NCBI GenBank assembly: GCA_034437795.1
Contig: DAOTTI010000163.1
Coordinates: 1 to 9,200, forward strand
DNA from: DAOTTI01 sp034437795
GTDB taxonomy: Bacteria > Chloroflexota > UBA11872 > UBA12225
Direction of reading: 5' to 3'
DNA length: 9,200 nt
Positions 1 through 6,253 of this stretch are shown in pieces; the first letter of the stretch is position 1; every line of letters begins with the position of its first letter. The notes below the pieces were generated by a model. That model was not told where the DNA came from. It did not search any database and was given only the letters and a program-made list of their open reading frames with translations. Position numbers and translations under genes: made by a program.

Positions 1-940
1 CACCCGCCCCGCGGCCCGCACGCGCGGCGCGCCGTGGGCGGCCGCGAGCCATGAACGGGGGCGCCATGCGCAGGCGGCGCGGCCAGCCATGGCTGGCGAG
101 CTGCCGGACGTACTCCGGATGAAGCTCATCCTTGGGGTCGAAGCTCACCAGCAGTGTGCGGCCGCCCGTCATCGCCCGCGCCATGGCTTCGAAGTCCAAC
201 TGGTCGAACCTGCCCTCAGACGCCTGCTCTTCCTCGTCGCCGGAGCCCAGCGCCTCCATCAGCATGCTGTACTCGCCGTACATCGCGTCACGCTGAAAGT
301 CCCTGATGGTGGAGTAGAAGGCGACGCCGAACACCTCCCCGCCGGCGCCGAGTATGCTGGCGTAGAGCGTGGGAATAGTGGTCAAACGCGGGGCGAGCTT
401 GATCAGCGGATCGTCGTAGGCGTACTGCCACGGCTTGGCCCGCCACAGCCGTTCGCCGGCGGCGCAGAGCGCCGCCAGGGTGTCGTCCGGCAGGTCAAGC
501 GTGGGGCGGCTCTGCTTCTCTAGCTCCTCGAATAGCGACGTGAGCTGCTGCTCGAACGGCTGGAAGCGCTCGGAGACGATGACCTCGATGCGCGGGTCCG
601 CCAGCGCCTCCCGCAGCTCACGCGCCAGCCCGTCGTCGAAGACAACCAGCCGGGCGGGGAGCGTCTCGTGCCGCCCGAAGGGCGGCGGGCCAGGCTCCAC
701 GAGAGCCCGCACGAGCGATTGGGCCCGTCCGCCGGGCGGACCGACGAACACGCCCCAGATCATCCCGTTTTCGGCATGCGCCCAGACAGCCACATCCGGC
801 TGATAGCGCTGGCCCGTTTCGTCATCTTCGATGGTGATTGGGGCGGTACGCGCGTCACCCACCAGCGTAAGCGACGCGTCGACCGGCACACGCCCCGCGC
901 CGCGTCTCGCGGCGCCGCGCCCATACTCGCTCGGGGCCAT
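1..940 (-). CDS. DUF6930/DUF7309-like protein of unknown function, C-terminus beyond left edge
   Basis: An open frame with no stop runs from the ATG at 940-938 to the left edge and gives 313 codons. The start is set by a strong AAGGAGG site five to six bases upstream. Residues about 35-140 have an alternating strand/helix pattern (TIEDDETGQRYQPDVAVW, then ARLVVFDDGLARELREAL, then a PFEQ helix) that resembles DUF6930. Residues about 155-280 (ERLWRAKPWQYAYDD, then TLYASILGAGGEVFGVAFY) resemble DUF7309, which often accompanies DUF6930. An acidic stretch GSGDEEEQ lies near residue 235. There is no signal peptide or membrane segment, so it is probably cytoplasmic. The last 25 visible residues are rich in Arg, Ala and Gly, and the protein may end soon or continue into another domain. 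No biochemical role is known to me. It diverges from the DUF6772-like gene across a 220-nt gap. The coding frame is secure; the family names are from memory. Confidence 0.85.
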   Translation of the reverse strand, partial: MAPSEYGRGAARRGAGRVPVDASLTLVGDARTAPITIEDDETGQRYQPDVAVWAHAENGMIWGVFVGPPGGRAQSLVRALVEPGPPPFGRHETLPARLVVFDDGLARELREALADPRIEVIVSERFQPFEQQLTSLFEELEKQSRPTLDLPDDTLAALCAAGERLWRAKPWQYAYDDPLIKLAPRLTTIPTLYASILGAGGEVFGVAFYSTIRDFQRDAMYGEYSMLMEALGSGDEEEQASEGRFDQLDFEAMARAMTGGRTLLVSFDPKDELHPEYVRQLASHGWPRRLRMAPPFMARGRPRRAARAGRGAG

Positions 941-1160
941 GGCCACCTCCTTCGAGGCAAACCGTACCATGAGATGACCTGTTCGGGCTGCTTGCCGCTG
1001 CGCCAACGCGGGCGCGGATGAGTGGATGAGCCGAGTCCCTGCACGATCAGAGGGGTTACGCCGGCCGCCACGCTATGATGTGCCGCCAGCCAACATGCCA
1101 GCCAGCGCCCATGCGAGGCGGCAGGGGAGGCACGATCGAACGACGGGAGCCACAGCAACC

Positions 1161-2033
1161 ATGGCGGCTATGATCAGCGAGCGGCCTCAGGCGCCCACGA
1201 TGGGGGACGTGCGCCTGGCCAGGTACGATCCCTTACCCCGCATCCTTGCGTTCGACGACTTCGATCTGGGCCCCAACGGCTGGGTCGAGCTGATCGGCAA
1301 CTACGAGCACTCGCTGGACACGATGCTCCCCGTCTGGCGGGACATGCGCCCGCCCATGCTGAGCACGGTCACCATGTGGGACGTGGGCAGCCACGGCGCC
1401 CTGGATGGGACGTTCTGCCTGAAGCTGGCCACCCGCGCGCGCCGGGGCGCCCAGGCCGTGGCCATCAAGCGCCTGACGTGGCGTCGGCTCGGCCGCATCC
1501 AGGTGGAGGCCTACGTCACGGTCAAGCCGGAGCCGTCCCAGCTCGACCTCGGGCAGCGGGCCATCCGCGGCTTCGGGGTGCTCTTCGACCTCCAGAATGA
1601 GCAGGGGCGCGCCTGGCCCCACATCCGCTACTGCAACCACCAGGATGGCGTCACCAGGGCCTGCTGGCAGTACCGCACCCGCGGCACGGAGCGGGTGCGC
1701 GTGGGCACCACCGGGGAGATCGAGTCCACCTACCACCTCTCTCCGGAAGATTGGATCGACCTGCCGGGGGCGCAGCAGGCCCTGTGCTACAACGAGCTAC
1801 CCACGAAGATCAACTGGCATTATGTCCGGTTGCTTGCCGACCTGCGGGAGCTGACCTATCTGGAGTTCCAGTGCAACGACCGCGTGTACGACCTGCGCGG
1901 GGTAGACGTGCTGCGCGCGCGTCCCGAGCCGACGCTACCCAATCTGCTGAACACCGCCTTCTTCGTGGAGGCGGAGACGGACCGGCGCGTCTTCCTCTAC
2001 ATCGACTCGGTGGTCATCTCCACCGACGGGTAG
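1161..2033 (+). CDS. DUF6772-like family protein, probable beta-sandwich fold
   Basis: A 290-residue protein of unknown function. The pattern FDDFDLGPNGWVEL (about residues 31-44), MRPPMLSTVTMWDVGSHGALDG (about 62-83), RGFGVLFDLQNE (about 136-147) and a C-terminal VFLYIDSVVIS matches my memory of the DUF6772 family. Strands ending in aromatic residues, a GTFCLKLATRA segment and the final edge strand suggest a concanavalin-like or carbohydrate-binding jelly roll; this is inference. There is no signal peptide or transmembrane helix. The frame is open back to 1026, but the first 45 codons are basic and unlike the family, so I chose the ATG at 1161, preceded by GGGAG at 1145-1149. In-frame ATGs at 1170 and 1200 are alternatives. 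The next gene starts 27 nt downstream with its own SD, indicating an operon. No catalytic residues can be assigned. Confidence 0.85.
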   Translation: MAAMISERPQAPTMGDVRLARYDPLPRILAFDDFDLGPNGWVELIGNYEHSLDTMLPVWRDMRPPMLSTVTMWDVGSHGALDGTFCLKLATRARRGAQAVAIKRLTWRRLGRIQVEAYVTVKPEPSQLDLGQRAIRGFGVLFDLQNEQGRAWPHIRYCNHQDGVTRACWQYRTRGTERVRVGTTGEIESTYHLSPEDWIDLPGAQQALCYNELPTKINWHYVRLLADLRELTYLEFQCNDRVYDLRGVDVLRARPEPTLPNLLNTAFFVEAETDRRVFLYIDSVVISTDG

Positions 2034-2060
2034 CGCACGCCAACGCCAGGGGAGACGGCC

Positions 2061-2393
2061 ATGCGTCAGTGCTTTACGGCAGTCATCGAGCGAGCCGAGC
2101 CGCTGGGGGAGACGTTCGCGACCGAACCGTACGAGGGAGGCTGGGCGGAGGAGGCGGTGCTGTTCATCCGTACCCTCGAGGGGACCGATCCCACGACCAT
2201 CTTGCGGGCGCGCGTGCAGATCTCGCCCGACGGCATCCACTGGGTGGACGAGGGGACAGACTTTCCGCCTCTGGCGGGCGAAGGGCTCGTCTTCGCGCGG
2301 ATCGGGCGCTTCGGCAACTGGCTGCGCGTGGCAGGAACGGTCGAGGGCACGGCGCCGGCCAGGGCCCTGGTCTACGTGGTCCTCAAAGGCTGA
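2061..2393 (+). CDS. Small beta-rich hypothetical protein paired with the DUF6772-like gene
   Basis: A 110-residue acidic protein that I do not recognise as a named family. AGGGGAG at 2048-2054 lies six bases before the ATG, so the start is firm. The sequence alternates short hydrophobic strands with turns: EAVLFIRTLEG (about 31-41), ILRARVQISPDGIHWVDEG (about 47-65), LVFARIGRFGNWLRVAGTV (about 76-94) and ALVYVVLKG at the end. This pattern suits a single small beta-sandwich, similar to the short accessory domains seen in phage and carbohydrate-binding proteins. It has no signal peptide, no membrane helix and no obvious catalytic motif. The 27-nt gap to the upstream gene and the shared strand suggest co-transcription and perhaps a physical partnership. 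That it is a real gene rests on the good SD, G/C-biased third positions and a plausible fold. Confidence 0.75.
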   Translation: MRQCFTAVIERAEPLGETFATEPYEGGWAEEAVLFIRTLEGTDPTTILRARVQISPDGIHWVDEGTDFPPLAGEGLVFARIGRFGNWLRVAGTVEGTAPARALVYVVLKG

Positions 2394-2477
2394 ACCGCCC
2401 CACCGGCTGTGGGCCGCGTGGCGAGCGCTTGCACGTTCGTGTTCGCCAGAGCCTCGTGGCGGTACACTTGCGCTGAG

Positions 2478-2495
2478 CGGACCCCCTGCGGTCCG
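2478..2495 (+). terminator. Short hairpin downstream of the DUF6772-like operon, possible terminator
   Basis: CGGACC and GGTCCG form a perfect 6-bp stem around a 6-base loop, 85 nt after the small protein's stop codon. No T-tract follows, so it is not a classical intrinsic terminator. An alternative pairing of CCCC with GGGG overlaps it. Confidence 0.25.
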
Positions 2496-2503
2496 TAAGG
2501 GGC

Positions 2504-2575
2504 TGCGCGGAGCGGGCGATGGCGGCGGTGGTCACCCAGTAGACCCAAGAGGAGAGGGCGATGGCAGCGGTAGCT
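2504..2575 (+). repeat. Imperfect duplication of the Uma2 gene's ribosome binding and start region
   Basis: The RBS and ATG of the Uma2 gene appear twice, 42 nt apart. The first copy has an ATG at 2519 preceded by GGAGCGGGCG and encodes MAAVVTQ before a stop. The second has the real ATG at 2561 preceded by GAGGAGAGGGCG and begins MAAVALQ. By hand alignment, about 25 of 33 bases match across the SD, the start and the first codons. This could be a remnant of a deleted tandem Uma2 paralogue or a local duplication. Confidence 0.45.
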
Positions 2576-3222
2576 CTCCAGCGTGTCGCGGTGGAAGCGC
2601 CTGAGGCCGGCGTCCAGCCGCGGCGCTGGACCCGCGAGGAATATCACCGCCTGGCGGAGCTGGGCATCCTTGGCCCGGAAGAGCGGGTGGAGTTGATCGA
2701 CGGGGAGATCGTGGTCATGCCGCCACAGAGCAGCCCGCACTACACTGCCATCCGTGCCGCTGAGGAGGCGCTGCGGGCCTCCTTTGGGCCTGGCTACGAC
2801 GTCCGCGTACAGGGGCCGCTCGCGCTTGAGGAACGGTCCGAACCAGAGCCCGACGTGGCCGTCGTGCCGGGCACCTTCCGCGACGATGAGCGCGAGCATC
2901 CGGCGTCGGCGGGCTGGTGGTGGAGGTGGCGGACACGACGGTGCGCTACGACCGCGAGCGCAAAGGGCGCCTCTACGCCACGGTAGGCATCCCTGAGTAC
3001 TGGCTGCTCAATCTCCCCCGGCGGTGCCTGGAGGTCTATTGTGATCCGGTCGCGGCCGGTGATCCGTCCCAGGGCGGGCGCTACGCCACGCGGCAGGTGC
3101 TCGTGGAGCACGAGGTGGTGACGCCCCTGGCCGCGCCGCAGGCGCGCATCGCCGTGGCCGACCAGCTGCCGAGGCGCGCACGGCCGGCGCGGCAGGCCCG
3201 GCGGCAGGCTGAACCACACTAG
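2561..3222 (+). pseudogene. Uma2 family (DUF820) putative endonuclease, disrupted by an apparent 1-base deletion
   Basis: Uma2 proteins have a PD-(D/E)XK nuclease fold; their biological role is largely unknown, and they are expanded in Chloroflexi and Cyanobacteria. From the ATG at 2561 (GAGGAG six bases upstream), frame one gives the conserved RVELIDGEIVVM (about residues 43-53), SSPHYTAI and EPEPDVAVVPG, with Asp98 in the catalytic position. After HPASAG, near 2912, it reads into a Trp/Arg-rich tail and stops at 2986. The missing half lies one frame back from about 2914 to the TAG at 3220-3222: LVVEVADTT with the catalytic Glu, YDRERKGRLYA with the likely Lys, and GIPEYWLLNL. Adding one base restores a protein of about 220 residues, close to normal family length. 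As written, the product is truncated and lacks the Glu and Lys. It is either a recent pseudogene or a sequencing error in a G-rich run. Confidence 0.85.
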
Positions 3223-3581
3223 CGCGGCGTATCCGCCTGCGGCGCCGTCCCGCTCGCCCAGGGTCTCCGCTGGACGCGGGAGTGGCGAGTGGTGATTCCC
3301 CACCCTGGCCGTCTTGCCTGTGGAAGAGCCCACACCAGTGGAGCCATGACGCTCACCCAGGGTTCCTGCCGGAGGCGAGACGACCAAAGGGAGCGGGAAG
3401 GGATCGCTGACTACGACTAATCGATCATGCCCTTCCGGAGCGCCAGCGCCGCATGGAAAGACTTGTCATTGCCACGGGTATCCGGGCTAATAGGCGGCGT
3501 CCAGCGGGGCTGGCGACGATCTGACGATCGAACGACAGACTGGGGCGGCATCGGTAGCTTGCTGCGCCCAGTAGAGCGCGC
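3223..3581. other. Non-coding spacer between convergent Uma2 and enolase-superfamily genes
   Basis: A 359-nt gap between two convergent genes. Short open frames cross it on both strands but lack RBSs and family resemblance. It contains a degenerate direct repeat (3251-3281 and 3350-3380) and a short CGATC-TGA-CGATCG motif near 3518-3530. I see no classical intrinsic terminator with a T-tract. Confidence 0.6.
3251..3380. repeat. Pair of degenerate ~31-nt direct repeats, 99 nt apart
   Basis: Positions 3251-3281 and 3350-3380 both begin CGCTC(G/A)CCCAGGGT and continue with similar sequence. By hand, about 24 of 31 bases match. In one reverse frame both copies read ETLGER/GTLGER, which is probably incidental. 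They look like decayed copies of an intergenic repeat rather than a coding remnant. Confidence 0.45.
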
Positions 3582-5060
3582 TCACTCGTTGAGGCCGAGC
3601 GACCCGAATCGCCACTCGTCCAGCGACGTGAAGCGGGAGACGTCGAGCAGGAAGCGGGGGCCGAACGGGGCGTCGACCACGCTGCCGACCTGGATCGTGC
3701 CGCCGTGGACCTCCAGCGCCGGAAAGCCCCGCTCGTGGCGCCGGTAGAGGTCGCCGTGGCAGGCCAGCACGTCGCGCTGCACGTCTTCTGGGAGCATGCT
3801 CAGCCCGGCGAAGTAGTGGTGCCCGTTGCGCTCCACGTGCTCGATGCCGAGGGTGGCCATGGCGGCGAGGTCCTGCAAGAGCGCCACCGGGCCGACGTTG
3901 GCCAGGTCCTCACCGCTGAGCACGTAGCCCCTGCCGGCTGCATCACGGCTACTCTCAGCAGCAGCGCGGTTGCGGTGGGCGATCAGGCAGGCGTTGGCGA
4001 TACCGCGAAGGACGCCTTTGCAGTTCTTGTAGCTCGTGCCGGCGTAGCCGCGCTCCAGCGCGAGCGGCAGGCTCTCCACCGCGCCATCCGATTCATCGAT
4101 GATGATGGCAGGCCGGTCCTCCCACGCACGGAGCGCCTGCCCCGCGTCCGCGCTGAGCGCCACGTCGCGCTGCAGGGGCTGCTCCACGAACAGGAGACGC
4201 CCCATGAATGGGGCCAGTGAGGGCTCGCCGGTCAGGGCCCGCCAGAATGCGCGGAAGGCCAGCACGTCGTGGTACTGCTCGTTGCCGTCCAGCGTGAAGG
4301 CGAACCGCTCACCCGCTGTGCCGCAGAGTACCCTGGCGATCCGCTCCAGGCGGTCCAGGTCCTTCGCCGTGTCGCCAGCGAGCTTGATCTTGAAGTGCGT
4401 TAGCCCATAGACGCGGATGCAGGCTGCCAGCGACTGGGGCAGGCCGTCGTCGAGGTGCTCGCCGGCGGGAACGTCGTCGTCTGTGAGCGGATCGGTCAGG
4501 CCGATGGTGTGACGCACGATGATGGCGCGCAATGGCTGGGCGGGCAGCAGGTCGGCCGGATGAGCGCCGGCCAGCTCAGGATGCACCGCGCCGAGTGAGA
4601 TGCCGAGCGTACCCTCGCGCACCGCCCTGGCGAACGAGCGCCCCGTGGCGCGGCAGAAGGCGTCGATCACGGCGCGCTCCACCAGGCTGGTCCCCAGGCC
4701 GCTGAGCAGCGGCGGGTAGCCCTCCCCCACTCCCCAGGCGCTTTGCCTGTCGTGCACGCGCTGCCAGAGGGCAAAGACTGATGGCGCATCACCCGCTTCC
4801 AGGGCCAGCGCGCAGGCGTGCCGGATGGCGCGCAGCATATCCGCCAGGTCATCGCGGAACGTGGTGCGGGGGTCCTTGGTGAACCATTTGGGCGGCAGGC
4901 CCTCAGACGCCAGCCCCGCCTGCCGTTGCCCGTCCATCTCTATCTCCACCCGCACGAACAGGTGGGGGAGCGCGGTCATGGACGCGATGCCGTAGCGGAA
5001 CGGCATGCGGGTACGCATGTTCAGCACGCGCAGGTCCACCGCGCGGACGGCGATCGACAT
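3582..5060 (-). CDS. Enolase-superfamily (mandelate racemase/muconate lactonizing-like) enzyme, unusually long
   Basis: A 492-residue cytoplasmic enzyme of the enolase superfamily, whose members abstract a proton alpha to a carboxylate using Mg2+. Residues 1-150 form the capping domain. The barrel follows, with the KxK motif HFKIKL (Lys224/Lys226), metal ligands Asp258 (FTLDGNEQ), Glu293 (FVEQP) and probably Asp322 (IIIDESDG), and a second base Lys345 in TSYKNCKG. A Lys rather than a His-Asp dyad points to the muconate lactonizing subgroup; this assignment is inferred. At 492 residues it is longer than the usual 350-400, with an insertion around 160-215 and a C-terminal extension after about 420. 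The start has AGGAAG eight bases upstream. It is the last gene of the ThuA, SDR, enolase set, suggesting a step in sugar-acid or organic-acid breakdown. The substrate cannot be told from the sequence; epimerase, dehydratase and cycloisomerase are all possible. Confidence 0.88.
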   Translation of the reverse strand: MSIAVRAVDLRVLNMRTRMPFRYGIASMTALPHLFVRVEIEMDGQRQAGLASEGLPPKWFTKDPRTTFRDDLADMLRAIRHACALALEAGDAPSVFALWQRVHDRQSAWGVGEGYPPLLSGLGTSLVERAVIDAFCRATGRSFARAVREGTLGISLGAVHPELAGAHPADLLPAQPLRAIIVRHTIGLTDPLTDDDVPAGEHLDDGLPQSLAACIRVYGLTHFKIKLAGDTAKDLDRLERIARVLCGTAGERFAFTLDGNEQYHDVLAFRAFWRALTGEPSLAPFMGRLLFVEQPLQRDVALSADAGQALRAWEDRPAIIIDESDGAVESLPLALERGYAGTSYKNCKGVLRGIANACLIAHRNRAAAESSRDAAGRGYVLSGEDLANVGPVALLQDLAAMATLGIEHVERNGHHYFAGLSMLPEDVQRDVLACHGDLYRRHERGFPALEVHGGTIQVGSVVDAPFGPRFLLDVSRFTSLDEWRFGSLGLNE

Positions 5061-5096
5061 CGGTTTCGCTTCCTTTGACTTTAGCGATCTCTGGAG

Positions 5097-5112
5097 CGAG
5101 CGCCAGCGCTCG
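5097..5112. promoter_or_regulatory. 16-bp perfect palindrome upstream of the enolase-superfamily gene, possible operator
   Basis: CGAGCGC-CA-GCGCTCG is a perfect two-fold symmetric element centred about 45 nt upstream of the minus-strand ATG at 5060. Its position and symmetry suit a dimeric repressor site. In RNA it would form only a tight hairpin. No promoter hexamers are convincing nearby, and chance in GC-rich DNA is a real alternative. Confidence 0.3.
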
Positions 5113-5156
5113 GAGCGCCGCGCCGCCTGTTTCGCCTGGATTCTCCAACAGCGGAG

Positions 5157-5189
5157 CCCATTCCCTCTCCCTACGGGAGAGGGAATGGG
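5157..5189. repeat. Perfect 15-bp palindromic repeat (CCCTCTCCC...GGGAGAGGG family)
   Basis: CCCATTCCCTCTCCC (5157-5171) and its exact reverse complement (5175-5189) flank a 3-base TAC loop. It lies in the 190-nt gap between the SDR stop and the enolase-superfamily start. The core matches the palindrome at 8315-8340, so this is a dispersed intergenic element rather than a one-off. In the minus-strand transcript it could act as a terminator-like or mRNA-stabilising hairpin between the two genes, although no U-tract follows. Confidence 0.8.
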
Positions 5190-5250
5190 TCGCCGCTGCG
5201 CCGATCAGCTCCCCAGCGCGGGGCGTGAGCGGCGCCGGCACGGCGGCCCT

Positions 5251-6075
5251 TCACCAGGCGGTAGCGCCGCCATCTACGACGATGACCTGGCCGGTCAGGT
5301 AATCCGACGCCGGTGAGGCCAGAAAGACGGCCACGGCGCCGATGTCGCGCGCGCTCCCGAACCGGCGCAGGGGGATCCGCGCCAGGAGCGCCGCTTCGTG
5401 GCGCTCGATGACGCCTTCGGACATGCGAGTGGGGAAGAAGCCGGGGGCGATGGCGTTTACCGTGATCCCGTACGGCGCCCACTCCACAGCCAGGGCCCGC
5501 GTGAGGGCAATGAGCGCGCCCTTGCTGGCGCTGTAGCTGGCGGCGCTGAGCACCTCCGGTGGCGTGCCCCGCAGCCCCATGATGGAGCTGACGTTGATGA
5601 TCTTTCCGTTCACCTGCCCTGCCGGCCGGGGCTCCGCCTGGTCGAGCGCCGGAGGGGCGGCGCGGGCGGCCATGTGGCGGGCGACGGCCTGGCTCATGAG
5701 AAAGGCGCCGGTGGCGTTCACCTCCAGCACGCTGCGCCACTTCTCCGGCGGCAGCTCCAGACTGGGCGCCCCCCAGGAGATGCCAGCGTTATTGATCAGC
5801 ACGTCGATCCGCCCGAAGCGCTCGAGTGTCCGGTCAACGAACTGCTGCACCTGCCCTTCGTTCGTCACGTCGCAGATGGCGGCCAGGCACTCGTAGCCGG
5901 CTGCGGCGAACTCGTCCTGGGTCGGTCTGAGCCACTGCTCACGCCGCGCGGAGATGGCCACCCGCGCCCCGGCCTCCGCCAGCGCCCGCGCCATCTCCTT
6001 CCCCAATCCGCGGCTCCCGCCGGTGACGACCGCGGTCTTGCCGGCAAGGGAGAACAGCGTGGCCAGCTCACTCAT
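5251..6075 (-). CDS. SDR family NAD(P)-dependent oxidoreductase (gluconate 5-dehydrogenase-like)
   Basis: A 274-residue classical short-chain dehydrogenase/reductase, expected to be a cytoplasmic tetramer that interconverts an alcohol and a ketone. The order of motifs is complete: cofactor motif TGGSRGLG (18-25), CDV (69-71), NNAG (95-98), Asn120, catalytic Ser163 or Ser164 in NVSSIMG, Tyr181 and Lys185 in YSASK, then PGFFPT (211-216) and a C-terminal YLTGQVIVVDGG. Arg residues in SARR after the second strand favour NADP(H). An insertion rich in Ala and Pro (about 139-156) precedes strand five, where relatives usually have a short Gly-rich turn. The start is firm, with AAGGAGG six bases upstream. 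It sits between the ThuA-like and enolase-superfamily genes on the same strand, so it probably oxidises or reduces a sugar or sugar acid in the same pathway. Exact substrate unknown. Confidence 0.93.
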   Translation of the reverse strand: MSELATLFSLAGKTAVVTGGSRGLGKEMARALAEAGARVAISARREQWLRPTQDEFAAAGYECLAAICDVTNEGQVQQFVDRTLERFGRIDVLINNAGISWGAPSLELPPEKWRSVLEVNATGAFLMSQAVARHMAARAAPPALDQAEPRPAGQVNGKIINVSSIMGLRGTPPEVLSAASYSASKGALIALTRALAVEWAPYGITVNAIAPGFFPTRMSEGVIERHEAALLARIPLRRFGSARDIGAVAVFLASPASDYLTGQVIVVDGGATAW

Positions 6076-6183
6076 CGGTCGCCTCCTTCTGCCACGGCGT
6101 AGCGCCCACCGCCATTCGAGACGCTCCGATCCGCTCCATGCCCACTTCGCTCGCTGCGCGGAGCCCGCGTTAACCGGCCGGCC

Positions 6184-6236
6184 CGCTCCGGCCCTGGCAG
6201 GTTGGCCTGGCAGGCCGCCTGCTCCGGCCCGGCCCC
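6184..6236. repeat. GC-rich repeat cluster between SDR and ThuA-like genes
   Basis: CCTGGCAGG occurs twice with a 13-nt period (6193-6201 and 6206-6214), flanked by two copies of GCTCCGGCCC. GGCCT-GGC-AGGCC at 6204-6216 can form a small hairpin 38 nt after the ThuA-like stop codon. It may help end the ThuA-like transcript, but there is no T-tract. Confidence 0.4.
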
Positions 6237-6253
6237 GGCACAGCGTCTCTCCG

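Noticed and set aside
89..523. Plus-strand 144-codon open frame
   Set aside because: It is antisense to the DUF6930/DUF7309-like gene, lacks an RBS and has the composition of a GC-rich shadow frame.
1074..1079. TATGAT as a -10 box upstream of the DUF6772-like gene, with a similar TATGAT at 8598-8603 upstream of the kinase
   Set aside because: Neither has a recognisable -35 hexamer at the right spacing or an extended -10 TG, so they are too weak to call.
1026..1160. Upstream extension of the DUF6772-like protein from 1026
   Set aside because: The 45 extra codons are basic and low in complexity, have no good SD, and precede a better start at 1161.
2905..2920. Programmed ribosomal frameshifting in the Uma2 gene
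   Set aside because: There is no X XXY YYZ slippery heptamer or clear downstream pseudoknot, and Uma2 proteins are normally encoded in one frame. A deletion or sequencing error is simpler.
2372..3387. Minus-strand open frames (2372-2899 and 2794-3387)
   Set aside because: They are antisense to the Uma2 gene, whose protein motifs are unmistakable on the plus strand, and they have no RBS or conserved motif.
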